64,000 nt of DNA from positions 10,230,001-10,294,000 of the forward strand of contig JBITNC010000001.1 in assembly GCA_050084985.1 (NCBI GenBank), given 5' to 3'. Shown piece by piece: positions 1 through 12,179 of this stretch. Source of the stretch: Nageia nagi (lineage: Eukaryota > Pinophyta). The notes under the pieces are model-generated. The model was given only the letters and a program-made list of their open reading frames with translations, did no database searches and was not told the origin of the DNA. Numbering within the stretch: position 1 is the stretch's first letter; every line of letters starts with the position of its first letter. A program made the translations under genes and the position numbers.

Positions 1-39
1 ATTGGATATGAGTAAGGTGGCTCATCTTTGATCTTTTCA

Positions 40-282
40 GATAATCAGTTAGCTATTTCTTTAGCTAAAAATCTAGTGTTCCATTAAAGAACACAACATG
101 TGGAAATCCATGCCTATTTTATTAGAGAGAAAGTTCTTGATGGCATCATACACCTAGAGTACTATCCATCCACTTTGAACTCCACTGATTTGTTCACCAA
201 GCCCCTCCCAGAAGCTCAATTCTGTAAGATTAGGGATGCTATCAAGTTGGTGAAGTTGCCCTCAAGGGGGAATGAAGTTTGA
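40..282 (+). pseudogene. copia RNase H C-terminal fragment
   Basis: The frame reads DNQLAISLAKN, one stop (TAA at about 86-88), then HVEIHAYFIREKVLDG and LFTKPLP. These are the standard landmarks at the end of copia Pol: the HxxIxxHFIRE block and the DxxTKPLP block. RNase H degrades the RNA strand of the RNA:DNA hybrid during retrotransposition. The frame ends at 282, close to a purine-rich stretch, as is usual for the family. It is an inactive remnant; the catalytic N-terminal part is not in the window. Confidence 0.85.
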
Positions 283-998
283 ATTCTTATGCTAAATTCA
301 TATTTGTGATAACAACTTCACCCCTAATAGGATTTTATTTTATATAGTGTTGATTTTGTTGTACACCTTCATGGTAAGTTATCTTTACATGAGGAATTTG
401 TTGTACAAAATTTTAAAAGTAAAAAAATTGGCCAATCTAGCATTATTCAGTTATCCATGTGTGAGGAACTCTTATGTGTCTTTTGGTACTATTCAGTTAT
501 CCATATGTGAGGAACTCGTATGTGCATGCTCTATTTTGTAATAAAAATCAACACATGTTTTATATACAATAGGTGACTATAAGTTTTTGGCATGGCCTCT
601 TCATGATGACTTATAGTGCACCATTGATCAGTTTATGATGGAATTTGTATGATTAATTTATCCTTTATGAGATGAATATGTTGCATCTAATTGATCTTGT
701 CATTTGAGTTGCTTATGACTTGCAGATTCCTGTGAGATTGTAGGTTACTTACCTCAGGTATGCAGGCTCTTGGAGACTATTCATGACTTGCAGTTGGATG
801 ACTACTTTATGTACATTGAAATAGATTGTGATTAATGATTGTATTTGGCAAAGTAGTGAGTCTCAAACTAGATCTTTCTTACTTCATAAATATGTAAAAA
901 GTTCTCATCTTTGTTGTATCTGTTTGGAGGAGAACTCTCTTACATTCTCTTCTTCTTCTCTCTTACTCGCTCTATCCCAATATTACATTAAGAGGGAG

Positions 999-1492
999 TG
1001 TTGGAATGTATAATGCATTATTGTAAAGGTTTGTATTAAATTTTCTATGTAATTTCACTAATACTTAAGGGTATAATTTGATACCTTAAATATTTAAGTG
1101 AATATGATAATGTAACTTATCCTACACTCTATGTCATGAGCATGCCCCTTTGGTAAAAGGATGTGCATGTCATGCTTTTGTACATTAGATAAAAAGGTTA
1201 TCCAAAGAGGGATTTTGGCCTATAAATAAAAGGCTCACTCTTTGTGATCACACACCAATTTGTGGAGTAAAGTTATGCTATAGAATAGAAGTGTAAGAGT
1301 TGAGATTAGGAGAATTATAAGAGAGTTGTATTTGTGATTGAAGAAAAGATCTAATTAGTGGATGTACTCTTAGTTGGAGGACCCACTTATATCTTGTGTT
1401 ATCTTTGTGAGTTTGCTTTGTGTGATAGTTAGATGTAAATTGAGAGCTTTCATGTGATTTTGGTAGTTTGGGATTGTTCTTGTTATAGTTCA
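999..1492 (+). repeat. copia 3' LTR
   Basis: It starts TGTTGGAATGTA directly after the polypurine tract. A promoter-like TATAAATA lies at about 1221. It carries the module GTGGATGTACTC ... GGA(C/G)CCACTTATAT shared with the LTRs at 42519 and 48855. I place the end at TTCA (1492) because that gives 494 bp, close to the 489-bp solo LTR at 42519. The outer target duplication cannot be tested because the 5' LTR is missing. Confidence 0.7.
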
Positions 1493-3548
1493 ATTCTCTC
1501 AAATATGACTTAAAATATGAACCATAGTATATAATATTGCATTGGTTCTAGCACATGTTATTGTAATATAATGGCACTTTATCTTGATTTATGTAGTATT
1601 ACCAATTAACCATTTAATGAATTTAAATATGATTTATTAAATAAATAATAAATCATTTTTAAGCATCTACATTTTGCCCTTTTTTGGATACGTAATGAGA
1701 AGCACTGAAATTGCATGATCCAAAGCAGTCTAGAGAATAGAAAAAGATTTTCAATAGTAAAGTGGACTTCCTTATTTTTATTGATATGTCAAGTATGGTA
1801 TGTTGTTTTCCCTCTTTTGGTCTTGGTTTCCCCTAGATGATGCTATGTTGGATAAGCAAGCCAAAATCGAAGTCCTTCTATGACATAAGCGTTTGATTTC
1901 AATCCTACTCACCTGAAAAATACCTATAGAACAAAGCAACATATACTTGCATAAATCACATCTATGAAAGTATAAGCAATGTAAATAACAAGGATGAAAT
2001 AAATATAATATGTTGTATATCACTATGGTTGATGCGACTCATAGTGTTATAAACCAGAATACATAGACTAATGTGAAAGACAACTCATAGTCTATGAAGA
2101 GTAAGCGCATGAGGTATTTTTTAATACCCTAGGCTTGTAATTTCCATCATGTTTAGACTAATATGATAGACAACTCATAATGTATAAAGACCAAGCTAAT
2201 GAGAACTTTGAATGACTCAAGCTTGGGATATCCTGTAAAAATGAGAGACTTGCTCATGGAATGTTGTAAACAATTTTTAAGTAGAACAATGAATAGTAGC
2301 ATTCAATTTTCATCAATATACCAGATATTTAATTAATCATAGGCCTTTCAGTATATTATTTCAATTTGCATGAATTTTCAAAGGAAATCCACATCATTAA
2401 TAGTGTGGTATGCCTAAAATTTTATGATCATTTCTTCAACAATTTTGATCCTTATCCATAAAATATTCCATATGCATGAAAGAATTATAGAAATAAGTAG
2501 ATATTCAATAAATTTTCAATATGTTTCAAGTACACAAGATTTATAGCAAGTTCACATCATTAGATACGTAGGAATTTCCATGTTAGATGCATAAATTTGA
2601 AAGATATCCAATTGATAATCATTTATATCATTTTACCTTACTTTGTAAGTGAAATAACATTTCTATTTTCCATAAGATTTTCAATATAAAGCATGAATTA
2701 GCAATTTTTTACTATCTATTCAATTTGTTTGTGCAATATGTATAAAATTGAAATATTCATCCTTTAGTGATGAATAATACATAAGCATGGTAGTTATTTA
2801 AAAGAACATGCAATTACACATTTTGCACACCACTGACGGTGTTGTAAAGGATGTTTTAATTTTCAAGAAAAAGAGCACATCCAATTGATAATCAAACATG
2901 AATGTTAAAACACATAGCAATCCTAAACCATACATAATTTCGAAGAAAAAAAATTACCATTTAATTTAGATTAGACTGATCTTTAAAAATAAATTTGTAT
3001 CACTTGCAATAGTCCAAAGTTGTAAACACTCATTTAATAAAATGTATAACGATGAAAATTGAATTTGCGCATTTGAAATTTTTACCAATTTTACCTATTC
3101 CATGTCGTTGGTGATGTATTTTTAATATAAAAAAATATAAATAATGTAGATGAATAACAAATAATCGAATATTCAAGGACACATTAAAAGGCATGTGTTT
3201 ACCATATGTGATCGATAACTGCCAGATTGATGGTCAATTCAAGTAAAACCACATCATTGATGGTGTGAAAGCAGTGAAATTATTTTTTGAAAAAGAAATC
3301 AAAGCCATGTAAAATAATTGCAATCATAATAACAAAGCAAAATAACATTTTCATGCAGTAGTGGGCCAATGAGAAGGAGACCTAGGTTTCAATTGAAAAA
3401 GAGGGATATAAAAGGACATTTTAACTTTTTTATTTTTGCTTTTACCTATCACTTTCATGTTGGTTGAGCTCTGGCAACCGGTTGACTTTTCTCCCTTATG
3501 CCTAGTGATATTATCCATTGACTTGATGACCCTATTGCCCCTAGCTGC
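1493..3548. other. AT-rich non-coding stretch with hairpin-like motifs
   Basis: No coding region is recognised. A short imperfect palindrome of the type CACATCATTGATGGTGTG recurs at about 2387, 2827 and 3249, and a looser form, CACACTGCTAGCAATGTG, lies at about 6145 beyond the PMD relic. An imperfect tandem duplication of about 95 bases lies at about 2061-2232 (GACAACTCATA... units). The motifs on both sides of the PMD relic suggest that they belong to the same mobile element, but no terminal repeats were found. Confidence 0.4.
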
Positions 3549-5620
3549 TTGAGGAGGTTTATGTATTGGAAGGTGCAGTTTGCTTCATCCATTCCTTATC
3601 ATGGCAACATGGAAGACGTAGGTTGGAGAGGAGTTAGCCATCCTATCATCAGTCACAAAGAAAACATAACGAAGTACATACGCTCTCTTCCCTTTGACCA
3701 CACAGTGAGTGTAATATTTAACCTTATAAACCTTGAGTATTTTAGTGTTTAAGTTTGATAATTTCAATTTACAATACATCTATTAATTTTAATATGTGTT
3801 TATTTCCTTGCAGGAGCATAAGGTGCTTATTAGGGGCATCCCAGTGACTACAATCACACTAGAGAAGGCCAATAAGTGGCTTAGGACCAATCACATGGAT
3901 AATATCATGACATAGTGTAGGATAGTGGACCTAGCCATTCCTAGACACATCCAGCAAGACTTGCCTCTCTTGACAGCATTAGAAGAGCATTGGGATCCTA
4001 ACTACAACACCTTTCACTTTCCACCATGTGAAATGATAGTGACCTTGGTTGATGTGTATTGTATATAGAGGATTCCCATCAAAGGGAGTGTAGTACACTA
4101 GAGGGAGCTCTCAGATAACAATGTGCAAAAGTAGGAGGCATTATGGTTGACCAATGAGGGAGACCATGATTAGGAGCACCAGGAATCCAGATTGGCAAAG
4201 GTATGCTAGTTTGTATAATCAAGTAGACATATGCAACTATACATAACAATCATCATCTCTATGTATTTATGTCTTGATAAGAGTAGTTCTTCTTTTTTGC
4301 TTGACATGGTATAGGTAGTCCAGGAGATATGTGAGAAAGGCATGTAATTTGCATGGAGACCCTTATCTTGGCTCAGTTGTACAAGGACTTGTACAACTTC
4401 ACTAGTGTTGATAAGTTCAATGTGATCATTCAACATGTTGACCTTCTCTAGGTCTAGACCTATGAGAATATCATAATTATTAGGTTGGTTGGGTTGTAAA
4501 GGGGTTAGGAAGACCCAAGATACATTTCCTTGATATGCTAGGTATCAAGGGCCCACTGATACAGGCATTCACACTCATTGAAGGTTAGACGGAGGGAGAT
4601 AGATAAGTTGCAGGTCGAGGACCTTGTTTGGGTCTCATATGCTAATTACGTGTGGGAGATAGATGCCCACCAATTGGCATGGGTGTGACAGGAATGTTTC
4701 CTCTAAATTTGAATGAAGATGGTAGAGCCCTACCACCCATAAAGAGTGTTGAGGTAATTCAAGATCCAGCAAGGGATCCAAAAAGTTCTTGTATTTTACT
4801 CTCGCTACCTAGAAAAGAGGGACACACTGACAGGGGCACATGTGATTTTATCATGGAGGCTCACTTGGATGGATCCTATAGTGCATGCTGAGGTAGAAGA
4901 TGTAACCATGGTTGCTAGAGTGACTAGAGGATATAAAGCATGGTGGTTAGAAGTTCATCCTATCGATCTAGGCATGGACGAGGATGAGGAAGGGGAGGAG
5001 GAGGTCGCTAGTGAGACATCCTTAGAGGATGACACATACCAGGTTAATAAACCTATGCATGATATGCTTATGCAAGAGGAGGGAGGTAGAGTGACATCAT
5101 CAGGTTTAATGATGTTAGTTGAGGATGTGCCATTAGCATCACCAAGTAAAGGACTTAACCATGTCAAATGTTTTTGCAATTTCAAACATGATCATGATTG
5201 TAATGATGCATATATTTTTTGCAAGTGACACTAAGAGGCGTATTATAGTTCTTAAGGTTGAGAATGAAAGGTAGAAGCCATTCAAGGCCCATGTTATAGA
5301 GTTATAGGTGACTCTCATAGCCTGAGATGCATAGATTACTACCTTAGAGCAAGTTGTGAAGAGGTTGCAGGAGAGGATGCCTATGCCTCCATTGGATTAT
5401 TAATGGGCTTTCATGCAAATCCAAATGGACAAAATTGAATAAAAGAAGGAGATAACCACCCTAAGGGTGAAGCATGATAAGGTGAAGGCCCTCCTAGCAA
5501 GATAGGGGATCACGACTAGTGGCATATCGAGGGGAGTTTCACTATCAAGGGCTAGTGGGAGTAGTTGTAGGGTGAGGCATAGGACAAGGGATACTACCAG
5601 TAGTGGCAATAGTGCCCATC
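3549..5620 (+). pseudogene. plant mobile domain (PMD) gene relic
   Basis: The exon from 3814 reads LPLLTALEEHWDPNYNTFHF, then PPCEMIVTLVDVYCI. This matches the PMD signature, in which a 'W.pet.tFHlp.gEmt.tL.Dv' block is characteristic. PMD proteins are plant-specific, occur both in Ty3/gypsy or MULE elements and as host MAIN-like genes, and act in nuclear silencing. Splice sites fit: donor GTGAGT at 3705 and acceptor TTGCAG before 3814, then donor GTATG at 4201 and acceptor ATAG before 4315. A later open stretch (4842-5228) is acidic (DEDEEGEEE), as is common in PMD tails. Several in-frame stops (for example after DNIMT and VYCI) show that it is dead. The true 5' end is not clear. Confidence 0.65.
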
Positions 5621-6539
5621 AGTAGTTAGGCCCTAGTGTTGATCCACCCCATGTTGTACATTATTATTTTGAGATATATATATGATTATTTTGGCTCAAA
5701 ACTTGTTTTTAAAATGCATTTGATATATTTTATTTATGTTGTGAATGGTTTAATTTATATTTGCACCATATTTTTGTATAAAATAATAAATAACAAAGGT
5801 ACAAGTTTTAATAATAAGCAATAAACCATTTCATAAAGAACCATGTATGCAATTTATCAATTTTAATGAATTCATAAAATGAACTCCAACATATTGTAAT
5901 GTGACATATTAATCCATGATCAATCACTAAAAATGCATAAATGATAGTGAAATAATCATTTAAACCTCTTAGGTAGACCCGAAGGTACCACAATGAGCAA
6001 GCACCATTTTTTCTTTGTTAACCCTATTGAATCTATGTTTTTGCCATTTTAATGATTCAAGAATTAACTAAGCATCAATAACATACTATTCTTTTTTATT
6101 CTATCCAGGGAAATGAATGTTGTTGACAGTGTGAAAAAGGGGGGCACACTGCTAGCAATGTGGAATTCAATCATAAGAACAAAAAAATGGAGAAATAGTG
6201 CAAGTGTAATTTCCCATGAGGCAGAAAAGATTTAAAGAATACATGCATATAATGAACAACAATTTACAATGACCAAGCAAATAAAGAGCCTAACTAATGT
6301 ACATTATAGTTAGGATTTTCATATTTTAAGCGTAATCTTACATACTTGGGGTATTTTAGCAATCCAGACATATTTTACAGAGGTAGGAATGAAGAGAGGT
6401 ACCTTTTCTTTTTATTTTCCACACCTTGGGTGGCATATGAATAGTGATGCATGCTATTAGTGGCATTGAATTTTATATTTCATTGATCAGTCTTTACATT
6501 GTTATCTCTGCATCCATATTTGTGAGTAAAATAATAATT
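5621..6539. other. AT-rich non-coding stretch
   Basis: No coding region is recognised. A loose hairpin motif lies near 6145 (CACACTGCTAGCAATGTG). The right part may be the decayed continuation of the minus-strand gypsy relic, but nothing diagnostic could be read. Confidence 0.3.
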
Positions 6540-6985
6540 GAAATCATGTGAAGTACTTACCATTCCAATGTAGCCTCTTAGTTGTGAAGGAGGTGAGGGA
6601 TTTGTGAATACCCCTAATTGTCCATTATCAAGATTTTATAGGTCCATCATCCATGGCAGTGTTATCATCCATCCTAATTGCCTTTTTATCAATGAAATCC
6701 TAAATAATATGTCTTAGAGTCATGCAATTTCATGTTAGATGTCTAAGCATCCTGTGATAATTGTAAAATTCCTCATATCTAAAATTCTTAGGCACACCAT
6801 TAGGAAATTTAGGCTCGACAATAGGTGGAAGCTTGAAATAAGATCTTCTTTTATCAAATGTTGAGAATATTATCAATAGTATTAGTCAATGGTGAAAATT
6901 TCCTTTTAGGTTTATTGTTAGGTTTCCTCTTTTGATCAACATTTTTTCACTTTAGTTTTCTTACTATTTTAGGGATTGAAATTTT
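6540..6985 (-). pseudogene. Ty3/gypsy gag-pro linker fragment
   Basis: On the minus strand the frame reads KPKRKFSPLTNTIDNIL, then KLPPIVEPKFPNG, YNYHRMLRHLT and LRHIIQDFIDKKAI. This is the typical plant gypsy linker that carries the last CCHC-like YH..L.H...C..LRH.IQDLID segment between gag and protease. A stop replaces a residue before the Cys. No protease motif is readable further on. The fragment ends at the assembly gap, so its extent is unknown. It is opposite in orientation to the gypsy relic across the gap. Confidence 0.6.
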
Positions 6986-6990
6986 TTTTT

Positions 6991-7090
6991 NNNNNNNNNN
7001 NNNNNNNNNNNNNNNNNNNNNNNNNNNNNNNNNNNNNNNNNNNNNNNNNNNNNNNNNNNNNNNNNNNNNNNNNNNNNNNNNNNNNNNNNN
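6991..7090. other. assembly gap (100 N)
   Basis: Exactly 100 N in a row is the usual placeholder for a scaffold gap of unknown size. The left edge is a T-rich run. Gypsy relics in opposite orientations flank it, so the real distance and order here cannot be trusted. Confidence 0.98.
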
Positions 7091-8708
7091 ATTTAAGAAA
7101 TAAGCTACTTTGCTTAGGGTTTCACTAAAAGATCCTCAAACTTTAATGAAGTACATTGAAGGTTTAAATAGTCATTTGCAAAAGACTATCATGTTGTTTA
7201 ATCCTATTAATCTTGATCGAGTATGTATGCAAGCTCAATACTTAGAGGAGGATAGTAAAGCAAGGAGATAATATGATGAATCCAAAAAGGCTTATAATTC
7301 AAGGGGAGGATAAGAGAAAGGTAAATCTCAAGATAAAGACAAAGGTAACCAAGAAACTAAAACCATTAATATTTCAAAGAAAGAAGGTGATGGTAGACAT
7401 TGTAGTCATTTTGATAAAGATGATCATGTCGATGATAAATATTAGAAATTACATCTGAAATTACATCCATATAAGCATAATAATATGGAGAAAACTAATG
7501 CTATGGTTCTTAGATGTGATGATATTGAGGGTAGTTCAGATGTTGATGAGAGAGTAAATTATTTAGCCATTCAAAAGATTGAGGAACCTCAAGACATTGA
7601 AGAATAAAGGATTCAATTATTCCACCTCAAAATCAAAATTAAGAATACCAAAGTAGATTGCATTATTGATCCGAGTTCTCAAGCAAATTTGATTTCAAAG
7701 ACTATGGTAAGTAATTTGGGATTGAAAACTTTCAACCATCTAAATCCATATGCTTTGGGTTGGGTGCATCGCAATGCTAGTTTGCATGTCACTAAACAAT
7801 GTAAGTTGAAATTTGTTATTTGTGCAAAGTACATTGATGAAGTTGTGGTTGATATTGTTCCTTTAGACATTTGTGGTGTTATTCTTGGTAACCTTTACAT
7901 GTGGGATATAGATGGTATCTATTAAAGAAGATTGAACAAATTACAATTGGTGAAAGATGGAAAGGTGTTTTTAACAAGTGCACATAAAAGTAGAAAAAAG
8001 CTACCTTTGGTCACTATCAGTAAGGTAAAATATCTTGTAAATGCTTGTAAAAAGTTCATTCTGATCATGGTGAAAAAAGGAGCCTCAAGTGAGGTGAATC
8101 TCATGTTGTCAATGGCATGTAATATTGATTATAGGTTGTTAGCAATGTACAAAAAAGAGGAACAAATGTAGGATTTGGTTCAAGAGTTTACTAACTTATT
8201 TGCAGAGCCACAAGGATTGCCTCCTATATAGTATCAAATGTGGAGAATCATGTGCATTGACTATAGAGAACTAAACAAAATCACCATAAAAAATCACTAT
8301 CCTTTTCCTTAGATAGATAAGGTATGGACCATTTGAGATTATGGAGCAAGTAAGTGAGAATCCATTTAGATTGAATCTATCGAAATATATGAACATTTAT
8401 TTAGTTGTGAATGTTGAGCATTTAAAATTGTATGAGCCATTTATGTTAACTGAAGATGAAGCAGGTTTAGATCAAATTTTGCCATCTCTTGATGACTTAG
8501 CTCCTAATACTATGGATGAACTCAAAGAAGATTCCATATTGCAAAAGAAGGTTCATGCTACAAGAAGAGGTGATACAGAGCTACAGTTGGTTGGATTGAA
8601 AGGACAGAAGCCTAATAAAGCCAAGTGGATGGATAGGTCTAGAGTTGAGGAGTTTTATCCTCATATATGCATTTATGGGACCAAATCCTTCTCTATGATG
8701 GAGGTGTG
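7091..8708 (+). pseudogene. Ty3/gypsy Gag-Pol relic with internal deletions
   Basis: Order seen: the end of gag (LKDPQTLMKYIEGLNSHLQK), a basic linker, and a retropepsin-like segment (VDCIIDPSSQANLISKTM, where the DTG/DSG triad is changed to DPS). Next comes the post-protease block YALGWVHRNASLHVTKQCKL followed by VPLDICGVILG, then FAEPQGLPPI and a scrap of reverse transcriptase (MCIDYRELNKITIKNHYPFP). The frame then jumps at about 8320 to the C-terminal end (8341-8708), which reads NPFRLNLSKYMNIYLVVNVE, VGLKGQKPNKAKW and EEFYPHI, the usual tail after integrase. Most of RT, RNase H and integrase is deleted. The element would have copied itself through an RNA intermediate; it is now inert. Confidence 0.8.
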
Positions 8709-9424
8709 ATCCAAATTGGATCATGTGTTAGGTTGTATTTTCAAGATCAATACTCAATCCAAAGGTATATGTGCTTGAAAATAGATTGAAGATTGAAATC
8801 TAGAGTTGTTTAGCATTTAATTTTAGGCCATAAGCAACATGAAAATTACTAATTTTAGGTCGTTAACAATGTGCACCTTGATGATTCAGAAGGGGAATTT
8901 GAAGGGACATCAATGTGTTGGAAAAATGAGATGATTCAGTGCCTTAGCTAATGTTTCTAAGGAATTTTTAGGCTTATTTAATGGTGTGCTACTCTTTTAT
9001 TCCATAAGGGGAGTTTGAGAGAGTTAGGATTTTGGGATTGTAAGATTTGAATGAAGACCAAGAGTCATTCCATAATTTTGTAGTTCTGAGATTATATTTT
9101 CTTCTTATTGTAGGAGATTGTAGTAATTATAAAATATTGTATTGCCATTGTGTGATTGTATTTCTCCATGCATTTAATATTGTAATGTCCATACAAAATG
9201 AGAAGAGAAGGCTCCAATTCCATGCTGGATAAGCCCACATTGGGTGAACTAGGGTAAATCATTGTGTTGATCTTGTTGTATGTTTGATATTGCTAGTTTA
9301 TGATTTACATTATGCAAATTTGAAATTTATATGCAATTTGTATAATCTCATAATGGTGAATCTATTTTCATTCGAATATGTAAGTGAGGATCTAAGTATG
9401 TTATAAGCATCCTGTGATTATGGA
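8709..9424. other. 3' non-coding part of gypsy relic, possible LTR remnant
   Basis: It contains a purine tract (AGAAGGGGAATTTGAAGGG, about 8889-8907) followed by TGTGTTGGAAAAATGAG, which could mark the start of a 3' LTR. No matching second LTR exists in the window, so this is tentative. No genes are seen. Confidence 0.35.
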
Positions 9425-10535
9425 TCAATAAGTAAAATTTTTCTCTCCAAATCATTAAGAGAATAAACATTTTATATAACTAATCCAGTATGATTCTTTT
9501 CATAGTCTTACAATTTTATACCTATTTTTAAAAGCTATTATAATTTTTTAGAAAATTATTATAATCATAAATGGTTCTACCATGATTTTAAATTTTATTG
9601 TTTTAAGCTTATATTTGATATTTTATGTATTTTTAACATTAGTTTTGTTAGATTTTTATGAATGCAAATGGCTTATTTGGTACCTTGAACAAATATATAT
9701 AGAAGGTTACAAAATGATTTTTATTTTACCTAAGTGATAATTCTCTCATGATAACGTTCATAAAGATATAAAATTCAACAATCCACTCATTTCATTTTCC
9801 TATTAGGGAAATGGTATCATACTAAAAATGTTCATAAAATCAAATATCTCTTATTTGATGATAACATGAACTCTTAAGATACTACTTGATAGATCATGAA
9901 TTACTAAAATTTGATTATTTAATTTGTTATGATTCAATCAATCAAGTGATATACGAGAGGATGCTATATTAGAGATGCCTTAATAGTATGACCAAAGAGG
10001 TTTCTAAAGCTTACTTAGTTTTAAAAATCCTAATCCAATATTATGTTCTCCCTAACAAAGGATATACCTTCTAAGCGGGTTTGAATCACATCACCAAGGA
10101 GATTTTTGAGTGGGAAGTCACTATATTTAAGGATGAGAAATGTTGATCCACATTTATTATAATACATATATCTTTTATTTTGGATCAAGGATTGATATTA
10201 TTTCTTTCGCAATTCTTCAAGTATGGGGTTACAATCCTCTAGATTGTGGGAGGCATCTAAGTTACATCTACTATTGATAGGATAGATACCATATATTTTT
10301 CATGGGTATCTTTATACAAAAGATAAATAAGTAGGCTACTACTCATCTTTTGATATATTGAGGAATTTTTGATTGTTATCATCCTAAATAATGTTGAAAA
10401 ATGAGGTTGATATTTTTTTTATGTTTATATTTTTATTAACATATTAGTATTTATTAAATGTAGGACTAAAAGTTTATTCCTCATGTATTTTATATATGTT
10501 TACATAGATTGATCTATTAATTATAATCTAATATT
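9425..10535. repeat. repeat R1, left part
   Basis: This stretch matches 46480-47530, 52920-53960 and 55180-56230 by eye over most of its length. Shared blocks include AAATCATTAAGAGAA, CCTAAGTGATAATTCTCT, GATTCAATCAATCAAGTGAT and ATGGGTATCTTTATACAAA. No coding potential is seen. The match stops near 10535, where LINE sequence begins. It resumes at 12951 at a point corresponding to about 48160 in R2, so about 600 bases of the unit are missing here. Confidence 0.8.
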
Positions 10536-10859
10536 ATCAAAAAACGTTAGAGCCAAGGAGAGTAAAATGGAATAGTATGTAGTAGGTTTTTCTCACCTAT
10601 GTCACACCATCGACTCTCTCAAAGAGTGTGTGGGATTTAGGTTGTCTATATCCTCATTTATTTTTACATTTACTTTACCTAGGATGAATCTAGGTATTTT
10701 ATTATGCTTAAAACTCATTCTATAGCTTCATTAGTTAAAGTTGTACGAGCGAGTAATGGCACCCGTAGCGAAGCATCCTCAAAAATTCATCCCTAAGGTG
10801 TATAATGAGGTAATACATCTCTTGAAATTATAATCCCTTTGAATGATTTTCATCATTCC

Positions 10860-11480
10860 TATTCTTGGCTTGAGTCTCATACCCTTATCGGGTATTTCCT
10901 AGGTCACATATCGTCGAATGCAGTTCTTAAAACTTGGATTGATCAATATTGGCATCCTTATGGTATTTAGGTTGATCATGTCTCTAACCTTACCAAAGGT
11001 TTTTTCATTTTCAATTTTTCAACCCTGAATAGGCAAAAAATGTTCTTGACAAAGGGTCGAGATATATTCATAGCACCCTTTTGATTTTTCAACCTTATAC
11101 TAGGGGTTTTTTAGTTAATGATTTTGTTTCCTTAGTTATCTCAATGTGGATTGAGTTCCCAGGTCTCCCTCTTGCCATGTGGCCTTTCTTACAACTTCTC
11201 GCTACTCATATTGGCAAGTTTATATGTGATGAACTTGTTAGGTTCTATTCAGCTCATTCATCCAAAATGATGTTTGTTAAGGTTGACCTTACGAAGTCTT
11301 TGAAAGAGTATATTGATATTCAAGTTGGTGATACTCTACTTCATTAGATGGTTGTTTATGTCAATATCCCAAAATACTTACTATTGGTGTAAATCATGTG
11401 CCTATAGAATCAAGGATTTTCCACTTATAGTGGATAAGTTTAAGAAAAAACCTATCTCCCCTACTACTCCAACTCCTTCT
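10860..11480 (+). pseudogene. LINE ORF1 (DUF4283, zinc knuckle)
   Basis: The frame at 11081-11347 reads WIEFPGLPLAMWPF and then THIGKFICDE, matching the 'W+.+P.LPLe.W......iG..iG.fi..D' block of DUF4283/zf-CCHC_4 proteins. It continues with FVKVDLTKSLKEYIDIQVG. A frameshift follows; the next frame reads YWCKSCAYRIKDFP, the remains of the CX2C..H...CP zinc knuckle. ORF1 binds RNA in the LINE ribonucleoprotein. The reading frame is broken in several places. Confidence 0.7.
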
Positions 11481-12179
11481 TAAGCTCAACCCATAAAGGG
11501 CTCTCAGGAGGAGTGGTAGATGCTTCCTTTGCATAAAGAAAAGAGTACTAAACTAATTAATTTTGGGCAACCATCGACAAGCTATGCTTAGGGTGTAGCT
11601 CTCAAACTAACCTTGGAAATTAAAGCTCCTCCTCCTCCCACTTAGAGTGTCAAGGAGTTGAGGGCTTCGTTAGAGGAAGATGGTCTTCCCCTAGTTTCCA
11701 TAGTTATTCAAAAGTTAGAGGAAGCAAAAGGGGTCAACACTCAAGCAATGGGTTGGTGTTCCTATAGCCCACCTCAAGCAAATTCGATGTTACACATGGA
11801 CAAACAACATCATACTAGTACCCCAAACAAAGGGCAAGATATTTTTTTTAATAGTTCTTTCTAATTTCTTTCTAATTTAGAATTGGACTTGGATGCTCAA
11901 GGAAGTATGATCTTGGACGTTACTGAATGAATTTCTTTTTCTTGGAATGTTTGAGAATTGATAGATCTAGTCTGACATTACATGATCTAAGAAGAGATGT
12001 TTACATATTTTCAAATGTATGGCCATACTGATTTTGTGTTCCTATATAAGAAGTTAAAGAAATTGACTTCACTTTGCAGTTAGTATGTACTTCCATTTGA
12101 TTGAGCAGCTAGATGTACGCCACGAATCACCCTCATGGGAGTGGTGGCATCATCATTCTATTAGGCAACAAATGAAAAA

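Larger units (their letters stand above)
1..1492 (+). mobile_element. Ty1/copia retrotransposon, 3' end only
   Basis: The piece holds, in order, the tail of RNase H (about 40-282), some 715 bases of non-coding 3' sequence, a polypurine tract (AAGAGGGAG, 990-998) and a 3' LTR (about 999-1492). The 5' part lies outside the window. The non-coding stretch contains an imperfect direct duplication at about 441-477 and 488-524 (the ATTCAGTTATCCAT motif). The stretch before the LTR matches the one before the LTR at 48855, so both belong to one family. Confidence 0.85.

Noticed and set aside
8341-8708. A stand-alone host gene of 122 codons
   Set aside because: The residues match the C-terminal tail of gypsy Pol, and the sequence upstream is the same element with a deletion.
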